Shown here: piece after piece, positions 28,431 through 39,745 of the stretch | Layout: the number at the start of each line of letters is the position of its first letter | How positions within the stretch are numbered: the first letter of the stretch is position 1 | Source: Panulirus ornatus | Lineage: Eukaryota; Arthropoda; Malacostraca; Decapoda; Palinuridae | DNA length: 64,000 nt | NCBI RefSeq assembly: GCF_036320965.1 | Contig: NC_092262.1 | Location: 5,807,572 to 5,871,571 of the forward strand | Reading direction: 5' to 3' | Notes under the pieces: generated by a model | What the model was told of the DNA's origin: nothing | Databases searched by the model: none | What the model saw: only the letters and a program-made list of their open reading frames with translations | Made by a program: the position numbers and the translations under genes

Positions 28431-31400
28431 CTGCACAAAAAGAAAGGGAAGAATATTCACTGTTGAATCAAGAGTTAATTTGTACAAAGATAATTTCCAG
28501 CAAATCAGTATACACGAAAAAGGGGGAAAAGCTAAGATGCTTGAAACTATTCTTACAGTATACTATAGCCTGACTAAGACATTAGATATATGACTCATTT
28601 TTTAAAGATTGTGTTAGAAGATGTACTGCATATAAGAAGAGATGAAGTATGATGATAAAGTACAGCAGATTCTACTACTGTGCACAAACTCATGCTCATG
28701 AATGCATTTTGTATATCTAAGTCAACAAAAGTAATACATTTGTTCAAAGAAACCATACATTTTGGAAACAGATGGGGTATGAGTAGATCAAATTTCTCCT
28801 TAAAGTCTCTCTTCTTCCCCTGATGGTTCAATTTCATCAGCAACAGTAAATCTTGCAGAAAAACATAGAAGTTCTTTCACATATCTTTTCTAAACTCATC
28901 ACACTTCCAATAGCTGCTATTGCACTTCCCTATTTCTTAACCTTTCCTTGTTTTTCCTTTCCATGTTTATCTTCACTTTATCTGCCTTGTAATTTGCCCT
29001 GCTGGGGTGTCCTCAATCTTCTTGCCTTTTTCTTAAAAAGCAAGCAGAAAGCAATAATCAATATGCAAAATTTTCATAATCTTTTAATGTTGCTTTGTAT
29101 CTCTAACATTGGAATGGGTAAGGTTCTAGCACTTCAACAATGGTCTGATATACTGTTCAGTTGTAAGTGAGGTTAGAAAAATGTTGGACAGAAACATATA
29201 ACAACATATCAAATGTATCTTCAGAATTACAATTTAAGGTAATATAATCACCAAAGAAAAAACTCCAAAATTTCAAAATGATGATGTTATAAAATAGCTA
29301 TGAACCTTAACAATAATTTTCTAAACCAAAACTACTTCTTGAATCTATCCTCAGGAGAATTTCTTCTTCAACAATACACACATAATGCAAAATACTCTAC
29401 AAACTAATTTCAAATATCTACATTCACTCATATGTGTCAAATCCAATACACTCCCTAACTTTCATTATTCAACCTTATTCATCTTTTTGACCTACGATAT
29501 TCCTAAACCCTGATTCACATTACTTTATGTTCAAATACTTGCTCTATTTTACACTAATTGGCCAACTGATCTGTATTTCCTCTTTCCTTCCAATACAAAA
29601 TTACTTCTGCATCTTTTCAACATGGAAATTTCAGTATTTTGAAGAGGACTAACAAATTCTAATTCTTCCACAACTATCTTCGGTAAACAATATAAAAGGA
29701 AGACAGCCTAAAATATACCTACCTAGAAGTGCCTAAAAAGAGACTTTGCCAAGAACCAAGGCTTGTGCATAGTGCTCATTGCATTGGGAAAGAGGGAAAA
29801 TGACTTACACCACAATACAAGCATCATGTAAGACTTCCCCTGTACTTGTTTCTTTGGCGGACTGAAAATTTACAGGCCGAATGACATTTCATACTCTAAT
29901 CGTACTTTTAGTTTCTCTCCCCTGAGACACTTTCAGATTTTTCCCATTAGATCTCGTAATTCTCTCTATAAGTTAATTAGTGCTGTATCACCTTCACAGA
30001 GAAAATTCCAAACTCCTGTTCCTTTCAAGCAGCTTTAAATTATATGCTAATGCTTTCACTGCTGGCCATAACCTTCTTCACCACTCCATTATTGTATAAA
30101 TCAAGAAGTAATAGAGTTTCATAAATATCTTATAATATTTTCTACTTCCAACCAGTCACTAAATGTATTTTCTACTTCCAACCAGTCACTAAATGTAGCA
30201 GCATATTCCAAACATCTTCAGTACTCTCAAAAGAGAACCTTTTACTAGCATTTTTTCAGCACTCCTTGCATATTAATGACTCCTCTGATATTCCCCAATC
30301 ATAACTGACTAACTTTTGTCTTACCTTCAAAGGATCAATTAATTCTGCGTATACACTCCCCTCCTTTGTCACTACCCTATCTACTCAAATGAAGTCATTT
30401 TGAGAATATTTCCAATATATTGCCATCCACCTTTTCTAAACTAGCCCAGACTTTCAACTCATATCATCACACAAAAAATATATTTATACTATCACATCCA
30501 TCCAAAACTACTACATCTTTGTAACTGTTTCTGTTCTGACAATACTAGAAAGTATCTGATTCATACGATAACATCTATCAAAAAAATTTATCTTGATATC
30601 TGTTATTTCCTCATGGTATAATATCAATGCTTTAACTTGTTTCTAGCTCTAATAATACAGCAAAAGAGAAAATAACTCTTTCCACATCGGTATATACAAC
30701 AAAATATCCTCCATATCAATTCATCCATCTCATCTAAGGAATTCTTTAACATAATCAGAGTCAGATGTCTTGTAATCATCTTGATGTGAGGGTTTAGGAT
30801 ACCCAATTAATCACAGTGTTCTTTCATGATGCAGTTTTCATTCCTGCATATCCTACAGGTTCCAAATGCAAATAGAAAAAACCTATAAGTTCTGGACCTC
30901 CAGAGGTACGAGCCAGTCTGGTTTTAACTCTTTCCCATAATGATGTAAGGTCACCTTTACTTTTCACATGGTGTGAATTAGACATTTGTCTGTCATTCCT
31001 TTTCTAAGAATTCATTCATCTTGTATTCATGTACCCTTTTAAATATATGGATATGTGATACTGAGCTTTTTGATGCTGCTTTGCTTTTACACAGTTGGGC
31101 AGGTTACAGGTCCATAAGGCTTTTAAACTATCTTATATGCCACCAGTATCCAGTTTTATTTTTCTCTCCAAATGATAAAAGCTTATGAAAGTGACTTTTG
31201 CCCTTCTTATGAGGACCACTTTGAAGGCTACAGGTGCTACTGCAGAGTAGCTGCATTTTTTTTTTCAACACCTTTTCAAAATCTAATGGAGATATTGCAG
31301 AGAGTAGCTGCATTTTTTTTTCAACACCTTTTCAAAATCTAATGGAGATATTGCAATGTCTGGATGTGAATTGTCCATGAAGGACTATGAGTTATTAATT

Positions 31401-32853
31401 ACTTAGTTTTCAAGAGCTACATAACTTTGGGAGGGAAAAAGGGAGGGATGACAGTAATAAAGATAATGCTAGTTGTATCCAGGATAACAGAAGACCTGAT
31501 GGTCTATAGCAAGGTTATATGCTGAAAGTCTATAACATATTCCCACATTCCTAAGCTATACAAAAGGAAACAGGATAACATAGTATAGTATAGTAGAATG
31601 TGGTGGTGGTGACAGGGCAATGGTGGAGATAGTTTGAGTGGTTGTGGTGGGTGGTTGATCTGAGTAATGGTGGAGGTGCATAAGAGGGCAACTGGAAAAT
31701 GCGTACGACAGTGAGGAGGGATAATGATCTGATAGCCATCTCATATGCTTTTCAAAAGCTGCAAATGGGAGATGATCAAAGAACAGTAACCATCAAAGAG
31801 GTTGTTAACGTAATTGGGTAGCTGAACTTACTGCATTAGAGGTCACTTTCCTCAACTTGAGAGGAATGCATATTACATTTCTTTTATATGTTAATAGGAT
31901 CAGAAAACTTATTTTGATATGGGAAACATCCTATAAACCACGACAAAGTAAGCCAAAAGCATGAGATCAAAATTCCTAACCAGGTTTCATGCTGGAAAAA
32001 AACAATATGTGCAAGAAATATCAACAAATATTAGTATAATGGCACCAAAAACACTACAACTGATCAAATATCAGTAACTGAGGATTAGCAGACAACGTAA
32101 AAATATATCTGCCATTATTGCTGAAGCCCATCAACGATGGTATACACTCCGCCTAGGGCACTATCTACCAGGTATGGAAATTACCAGATAGCACTTGTCT
32201 ACCTACAGTGAAGTATAAGATAAGTTGAGCAACTGGTGCATACTTGGTTTACACTGTTAAGATCCAAAATAAAAGCTTCAGAAATGCTGAAAACAAATTT
32301 GCTGAGCCTCACAGCTACCTGAGGACACATAGCCACAGAGCAAATTGGTCTGAATGTGGGGTGTACACAACCCACTGATTCTCAGTCAAGGAAACAGTAT
32401 CCCCGAATAACAGTAGGGCTACTAAAACTGGTGTAGGAAAACTATTATGGGGTTGCACCTGAAAAGAAACTAATAGTAAGTGAAACATATATTAATTATA
32501 TATTATTAAACTAATAGTAAGTGAAACATATATTAAGGAAAACATGAATCTGTTTGTAAACCCTGTTAATTTCACCAAAGAAACTGGGAAGACAGAAACC
32601 GATGAAAGGTCAACATCTGGAAGATACTCACTACAGAAGTGGCGGAAACTGATATGATTAGCATTCAGTATGAATATCATGCAATAAGCCAAAGATTTTT
32701 CCAAGGGCTTTCAACTGAAAATTTTAAAAACCTACAAAGAATTTTGGTTAGGTGAGGATATTTTCATGTGAGAGCCTTAAACTATTCAAAATGATTTCTA
32801 GCTGACACAATATATTTGAATACCAGAAAAATAGCGATACAAAACAAACGTAC
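28431..32853. other. Intron 3 of the RGG-rich protein gene
   Basis: No exon, element or RNA gene was recognised. Several exact short tandem duplications are present: ~30 bp at about 30137-30197, ~60 bp at about 31240-31354, and ~43 bp at about 32467-32536. Confidence 0.5.
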
Positions 32854-33815
32854 CGATCAGGGAAGAATCCCCTGCCACTTGTTTTGATGCTTGATACCCC
32901 TTGTGGACTGCCGTAGGAGCTCCGTTCTCTAAAGTTTCTCATTGAACCTCTGCCTTTCCCATCTCTAACACGACCTTGAAAGTCACGAGAACCCCAGCTA
33001 GAACTTCGGTTACCCCTGCCAGCACCTCTACTTCCACCACCTCGATTCATGGGCTTCTGTTCTCCAACTTTCCGTCCACGTACATCTTTCTTCACCTGGT
33101 TATTATTGCTTGTAACTTCATCTTTCTTTTCAGTCCCAGATTTCCCAACCTGGGCATTTTCAACAGTTTTTTTTGCTAAATCATTTCCCGATTGCTGGTC
33201 ACTTTTCTTTTTATTTCGCTTTCTCTTTCTCTTTTTTTTCACAACATCACCACTCAAAGAACCCTCCCTTTTCCTTTTCAGAGTGCTGCTCACAACACTG
33301 GCCGGCGCTGTCTCCTTTTTATTTTCAGCATTTACAACTTCTTTGGGAGTATTGGGTATGCTTTTTATAACTGGCACATTCTGCAAAGGTTGAAGATTCT
33401 GTCTTTCAGTGCTAGTTTTTCTCTTTTTCTTCTTATTTTTCTTGTTACTTCTGGGTATGTTTTGTGTCATACTTGCAGGAGTAGTAGTGCTAGTGATATT
33501 GGCGATAGGCTTAGTACTGGGGTTGGGTGAGTTTTTTACAGCACTTGTTTGAGAAGCAATGGTAGTATTAGTCTTTGTGCTGATGGTAGTGGCAGTGGCT
33601 GGGATAGTGGCACTGGAGGTGTTAGCAGTGGCACTGACGTTGGTAGTGGCTGTCTTAGCATCGTTGGTGTTGGTTTGGGTGTTGCTGGTGGTGGTTTTGA
33701 TGTTGCTGATGGGGTTGCTGGTAGGGGAAGAGATAATAGTTTTGGGAGCAAGAGTGGTGCTGGTTACATTACTGATGGTATTAGCTGAGTTGTTGTTCTT
33801 AATTAACCCAACACC
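32854..33815 (-). CDS. Low-complexity RGG-rich protein, exon 3 (Thr/Ser-rich, Lys-rich, RG-rich)
   Basis: A 962-bp exon entering in phase 0 after TTTGTATTTCAG and leaving in phase 2 at GATCG|GTACGT. Its ~320 residues run from a Ser/Thr/Asn/Ala-rich tract (TTTSNTQTNT, IPATATTIS) through lysine-rich clusters resembling nuclear or nucleolar signals (RSNKKNKKKKRK, KKKRKRKRNKKK). It ends in a Gly/Arg segment with GGGSRGAGRGNRSSSWGSRD and RGSMRNFRERSS. There is no folded domain. The composition suggests a nuclear RNA-associated protein, which is inference. Confidence 0.8.
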
Positions 33816-35832
33816 CTGAAATACAAAAAAAAACATGGAAATTTATCAGGACTGGAATAACAACAGTATTCAGAAAAATCTTCAAAAACATAACATTCAT
33901 GCAAAATATATTTTGTGCATCATTCATGAAAATATCTGTCAGACTCATCTTTCATAATCTCTCTACTTAAGGAGGCCTATGCAAAACCGTATTAGCAAAT
34001 TTCTTATACTGCCTTTGTCTGTATAAGAGTTAACAGTCACCCCTAACATAAAACTTTCCTTTCATCCTGCATTAGCCTTCAATTTTCACCAATATACACA
34101 TCTTGTATAAATCTAACTACAACCATCCCTCACTTTATGTGGGGGTTACGTTCTGCAAAAACCTTGCAAATAAGAGTAATCGCATATGGCAAACCAATAA
34201 ACATAGAGAAAAATGGGAGTTTTGGCACACTTTCTACCGCACACCCCATATAGTAGCATATTTTGACCACGTAAAAAAGGTACTGGTAAAAGAGGGTTTC
34301 TCAAAGAATGGTGAAATTACATGTAGTGATTCCATATAAAGCAAAGACTGGGTCTACTCTTCCTTGACACCCTTTCCCACTTTCTTTTGGGGTGACAATC
34401 TCAGGAAAAAGTAAGGTTAATTTGGTCTTGAATATGGAAAATTGACATTTCATGCTAATCTTAACCAGTTGTGATTAATCCAGCATATCAATGAAATACA
34501 AGGATTTAGCCCTAAAAATGCATTTAGTTAACCAGCATTATCAGCAATGTGGGCATGAGAGTAGCCATTCTGTCATGTAAACGAATTAGACTGCACTAAC
34601 CCTTCTTGCTTTGGAGGCTGCTACCCAGTAGTGAAAAATAGGTTAAAGGATGCTAGCTTTTTACATCAGTACAGCTTTAGACAACACACTTCTGTTTTCT
34701 CAACACATCCTTAGCACTTCACGCCACTTTCTAAATTTAGATGATTATCTTCTGTTTCCTTCATGTCATTATCATCCTCATAAATACAACCCAGTCTAAA
34801 TAATTTCATCAGATGATCACATGATGTTTGAACCATAAGCTTAATGTGACTCGAGTAGAGGCACTAATGGCCTAATGGTTGTTTCATGAGTTTGAAGGGT
34901 GAACTTGTGAAAGCTAAAAATGTAACTGCATCTCTAAAATTTCTACATTTGTAAGGTGGAAAATGACTGACACAGCTACTGAAGATTGTGCATACAGCAC
35001 TAAGCAAATTTTCTTGTACATCACCGATGAAATACATACCATTGTATATTTTGGCATAAATCTATTACCGCAAATAAAGGCAGATACAGCAAAATAAAAT
35101 CATGAAGCAGGAAAACTGTTAATGCATTGTCAAAGAAAATGTACGAAATAACCTTGTGTTGAACGTGAGCATGAGGGTCCATCACAGTTTTGTGCACACT
35201 TTCCATACTCAATACAGTGCTGCATACAATTTCTTCTAAATGTATTTTCGATGTAGACCAACCCCACACCTGTGAATGATGCAGGTCTAGCCATATTACT
35301 TAACATATCAAACCGCTGTCCTCAAGAGGATTAATGCCACTGTTCACCTCTTCATTCCAGCTTGTAATGTTCTTGTCTTGTAATTCTGTCATGTTATACC
35401 TGCACCATATCAAAAACTATCACATTCTTTACCAACATACCTAAAATCCTATAAGCAACAATATAATTCAGTTAAAAAGTAAGAGCAGTGTTAGTTTTTG
35501 TATCAATAACACTGCTTGACCCTACTGAATATGTAATTAACTGATGATAAAGACCTACATACTCATTTACTTTACAAGTATTCTGAACGTGCTGAAACTG
35601 TACATAAATTCCCCTATGGAGTAGTATCAGCAAATGAAATTTTGGTAAGTTAGGATAATTATTGTACTTTACTCGTCCTGCAAATAATACCTTCGAGTCT
35701 ACTTCCATATAAATACATATAAATACATTTGGCTGACTCAGAAGCTGCACTGTATTTACTTCAGTATCAACAGTTTTCATTATCACAATAAACAATTTCA
35801 ATGTAACACCACAACTGAATCAAAATACTAAC
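33816..35832. other. Intron 2 of the RGG-rich protein gene
   Basis: Mostly AT-rich with no recognised exon. A Tigger-like terminal sequence is annotated separately at 34119. Confidence 0.45.
34119..34340 (+). mobile_element. Possible Tigger-like MITE remnant
   Basis: CCCTCACTTTATGTGGGGGT then TACGTTCTGCAAAAACCTTG and an AATCGCATATGG block resemble the terminal sequence of Tigger-type DNA transposons as I recall them. No second terminal repeat was located, so the call is weak. Confidence 0.3.
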
Positions 35833-35919
35833 CAGAGCTTTCTTTGCAGCAGATCGGCGATTCCTTTTACGTTTCTTTTTCCCTGGGTTGGCTCTCCCTA
35901 CTGGAGCACTTGTATTCGT
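35833..35919 (-). CDS. Low-complexity RGG-rich protein, exon 2 (basic)
   Basis: An 87-bp phase 0-0 exon between a TTATTGACAG acceptor and a GCTCTG|GTTAGT donor. It encodes TNTSAPVGRANPGKKKRKRN then RRSAAKKAL, a strongly basic stretch consistent with a nuclear localisation signal. Confidence 0.75.
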
Positions 35920-38107
35920 CTGTCAATAAAGTAACAAAAATTCTGACTATTCTAATTCTACAAGTATGGCTAATATACTTCATTTCTCTATTCTTTGGAT
36001 TACAATATATGAAATGCCATTGATTATGACATATGACATCAAATACTAACAATATAGGTGGATGGATGGTACATGTTTATAGGGGGTCCAATTATATCAA
36101 GTGCAGTAAGATGTTTCCTGCATTTCTAAAAGAATTTCCATGCCCTAAAAATAGAAAACAACATAGAAACATGTCTATATGTACACAGTAGGCTGATTGA
36201 TGTGATCTTTTTAGCCCTTTTTCTACGTCATTTAAGATCCATGGCCTCAAAGATGGCTCCTGTCCATGATGAGAGCTTTTGATGTATAAAAAAATATATA
36301 ACAGTACATCTTGGAACCATGCGCATATGTCTCTTGATCTTTAAGTTCACAGAAAGAAAAACTCAATGTTCATACCCTTAAAGTTTGAAGTGCCTACCAG
36401 ACAAAGTAAAACAGATTTATCAAAGTCATTTTTCCCAGAAAAAATCAATAAAAGACGACCTGCATGCAAGGCTGACACAATCTCAAACACAATGAACACC
36501 AGCACTAAGGTCTGCTTGCAAACAAAACTGCCATGACTCTTCTACCTCCTCTTTCAAATCCTGTGAAACTTTGCTTTCATTGTTATTTCACAAATGATTC
36601 CATCAAATCTATTGGACAAGAAAAATACATGACAATGAGAAAACAATGATGAAAACCCTGCTTAACAAATCATATCACAAATCTGTTATGAATTCATGAG
36701 TGTGCCCCCAAAATCCTTCAAATCATGTCCTTTGACAATGATAACCTCATGGCATACTATTGTATGGGAAAGCACCACTCCTTTTCATGTCTTAGAGCAT
36801 TACCAACCCCTGCATCAGCGACGTAGTGCCAGAGAACATATGGAGAAAGGCCAAGTAGTAGTTGGTAGGCAGCCAGTGACCGGGGAGGTATATCACCAGT
36901 CCTACCAACCTGGGTATCATTAGGCTTAGCGACATCTGCTTAACAAGCCAGCAATTCAGTGGCTGTCAGGTTGCACTCCTCTGACCCAGGTAGCCCTCTT
37001 TTCTTTCCGCGTCACTAACATTAGGACTGCTTGCATTTTCTCCACAAACATACAATCTCTCCTTGTCATATGTAACACTTGAAAACACAGAACTCACGTA
37101 GCTCATTCTTGGTGACTCTAGATCTTCCTGCAATGTGCACTATGTGCTAGCCCCGCCTTTTGGTAAAATGGTAGGAGCAGAAGATAGAAGTAGGTACGAA
37201 CATATAGGCAGGAGTATTAGACAGAAAGAGTAGTAAAAGATAGGAGCATTAGATAGAACAGTCATGTGGAACTAATGGTAGAAGCCTCTAAAAACACTGC
37301 ACTAGACGTGCCCTCTACCAGTGGCCTGTTAAGGGCGAGACAATAAAGATTAAGAAGCGGCACCGGAGTTCTTATATGATGGAGACGCTGCTGCTGTGGC
37401 CACCCCTTTGAGCGAGTTCCAATTGGAACAGGAATCAGAGATATAGATAGATAGATTATCATGATATTCGTTCATCATCTAAGCATGAAAGACATCAAAA
37501 AAAATATGATCTCCCCAAAGCATTACATGGTACTATCAGCAAAAACATAGTAAAAACAATGAAGTGATGTACTCCCTATCTTTTCATAAAACAGATCTTT
37601 CTAACATTGAAGACAAGAATTGCAATCAGTCACATGTCCACTAATGATGCTGGAGAAAGCTCAGCCTTGCTAATCTCTGAAGTTCAATCTATCATCTTTC
37701 TTTTGTCATTTAAAAGGTATAATTGGTTTCAGTTTTACTGTATGCCTTACATTAATAATTAAACGTTATTCTACAAAGAGGGGAAGGAACGTTTAAATTG
37801 GCGTGAATGAATTCAAATCATATACTAGGCTTCTGATACTATGTCAAATCATAACTAGGCTTCTGATACTATCTGGTGTACTAGTATCGTATCATTCATG
37901 AATTACGAGTACATTTCAAGGCCTCAGTGAATATGTGAGATGGTGAATTATTTTCCAATAGACCCTAATAATGCATGCATATAAACTGTCAAACATGATG
38001 CACATAAACACAGTTTAATGTTATCTGGATAAACAGCATTATCAAGAATTACCAATTAATTCAAACAAAAGCAAGAGAGTATTAACTAAAGAACAGTTAA
38101 AGGTTAC
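35920..38107. other. Intron 1 of the RGG-rich protein gene, with an unclassified repeat
   Basis: The stretch ~36690-37460 (containing AGCCAGTGACCGGGGAGGTA and ACCAGTCCTACCAACCTGGG) looks to me like a dispersed decapod repeat, but I cannot classify it. A small duplication of GGCTTCTGATACTAT lies at 37834-37873. Confidence 0.35.
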
Positions 38108-39406
38108 CTTCACTTCAGGTGGCTTCCCTCCTGTAACTAGGCCGCTCTTGGGAGGTACTTTCATTGAATCATTAGGATTATTAGTAGTTTTCACTTGCAT
38201 GACAGGTTCACTATTCAAATTAGTTTTTGGGGCCTCCACAACTTGGTCTTTCACAATAGGCACACTCTGCGACTGATCTTTAGGCTGCTCACCAGTTTTC
38301 ATGTTCACGACAGGTGCACTTTGAGATGGTTCTTTAGTAACCTCATTGCTCTTCTCCACATTTGTCTTATCAGTCTTCACTTGCACTGGTGATGTGCCCT
38401 GAGATGGCACTCCAGGTGTTTCACCAACTTTTCCTTGCACAACAGACACATTCTGTGATGACACTTCAGGCTTTTCATTTTGTGATGACACTTTAGGCTT
38501 TTCATTCTGTGATGACACTTCAGGCTTTTCATTTTGTGATGACTCGTTAGGCTTTTCATTCAGTGATGAAATTTTAGGCTTTTCATTCTGAGACGACACG
38601 TCAGGCTTTTCATTCTGTGATGACACGTTAGGCTTTTCATTCTGTGACGAAACGTTAGGCTTTTCATTCTGTGATGACACGTTAGGCTTTTCATTCTGTG
38701 ATGACACATTAGGCTTTTCATTCTGTGATGACACGTTAGGCTTTTCATTCTGTGACGACACATTAGGCTTTTCATTCTGTGATGACACATTAGGCTTTTC
38801 ATTCTGTGATGACACTTCAGGCTTTTCATTCTGTGATGACACGTTAGGCTTTTCATTCTGTGATGACACATTAGGCTTTTCATTCTGTGATGACACGTTA
38901 GGCTTTTCATTCTGTGATGACACATTAGGCTTTTCATTCTGTGATGACACATTAGGCTTTTCATTCTGTGATGACACTTCAGGCTTTTCATTCTGTGATG
39001 ACACGTTAGGCTTTTCATTCTGTGATGACAAGTTGGGCTTTTCATTCTGTGATGACACGTTAGGCTTTTCATTCTGTGACGACACGTTAGGCTTTTCATT
39101 CTGTGATGACACGTTAGGCTTTTCAAGCTGTGATGACACATTAGGCTTTCCATTCTGTGATGACACATTAGGCTTTTCATTCTGTGATGACACAGGTTTT
39201 TCATTGATTTTCACTTCTCCAGCAAGTGTGCTCTGTGATGACACTGCAGAGGTCTTATCAGTCTTCACTTGCACACCTGACGTGCTCTGAGACAGCACTT
39301 CTGTTGTTCTACCATCCTTTCCTTGCCCAGCAGGAATATTCTGTGATGGCATATTGGGCTTTTCACCGATCTTCACTTCGTTAGTTGGAGTGCTCTGTGA
39401 CGACAT
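38108..39406 (-). CDS. Low-complexity RGG-rich protein, exon 1 coding part (EKPNVSSQN repeats)
   Basis: The predicted initiator is ATG at 39406 (context AAAATGTCG), giving 433 codons to a GAAG|GTAACC donor in phase 0. After an N-terminal segment of related but longer repeats (SSQSTLAGEVKINEK type) come about 28 near-perfect copies of the nonapeptide EKPNVSSQN, with variants at residue 4 (N, E, K, D) concentrated toward the 3' end. The tail returns to the longer form (PSQSAPVVNMKTGEQ). The eight exons total 4257 nt, an exact multiple of three. The frame is open a little upstream to 39448 but closes at a TAA (39449-39451). I recognise no homologous domain. Confidence 0.7.
38447..39200 (-). repeat. 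27-bp coding minisatellite, about 28 units
   Basis: The tandem unit on the plus strand contains TTTTCATTCTGTGATGACAC followed by a variable ACGTTAGGC-type end. Units are highly homogeneous and keep a 9-codon period, so length changes preserve the reading frame. Confidence 0.95.
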
Positions 39407-39745
39407 TTTAGGAATCTTATTGGTCTTCACTTGCGCAGCTGATGTACTTTAAGATGGCACCTCAGGTGTTCCACCTTCCTTACCTTAACCAATAGGTGTA
39501 TTCTTTGTCGACATTAAGGGATTTCACTAATCATTTCCACAACAGGTGTGCTTGTGATGACACTTTAGGTGTCACATTGTTCTTTACTTGCACAGTGGGT
39601 GTAGTCTCAAGAGAAGGCTATGGTGCCTTGAAGAAATGGGCTGTATTCTGTGCAATAATTTGATGTCCTCATAAACACTGTGTTTACAGACGTATGTTCT
39701 TACTTCTAGTGTCCTCTACTATTCACCAAGGATCTACTTTGCCAC
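39407..39745 (-). other. Probable 5' untranslated part of exon 1, with decayed repeat units
   Basis: A strong TTTCTTTTGCAG acceptor ends at 39746, so the exon probably starts at 39745. All three frames from it close quickly. The 39440-39620 part still resembles the coding repeats (ACCTAAAGTGTCATCACAAG and TGTGCAAGTAAAGAACAATG on the minus strand) but holds stops and frameshifts. Either it is untranslated, or the original N-terminus has been lost. Confidence 0.5.

Noticed and set aside
38560..39204. Minus-strand alternative frame encoding MKSLTCHHR repeats, and the plus-strand FSFCDDTLG frame
   Set aside because: These are other frames of the coding minisatellite. The EKPNVSSQN frame is preferred because it connects in phase to exon 2.
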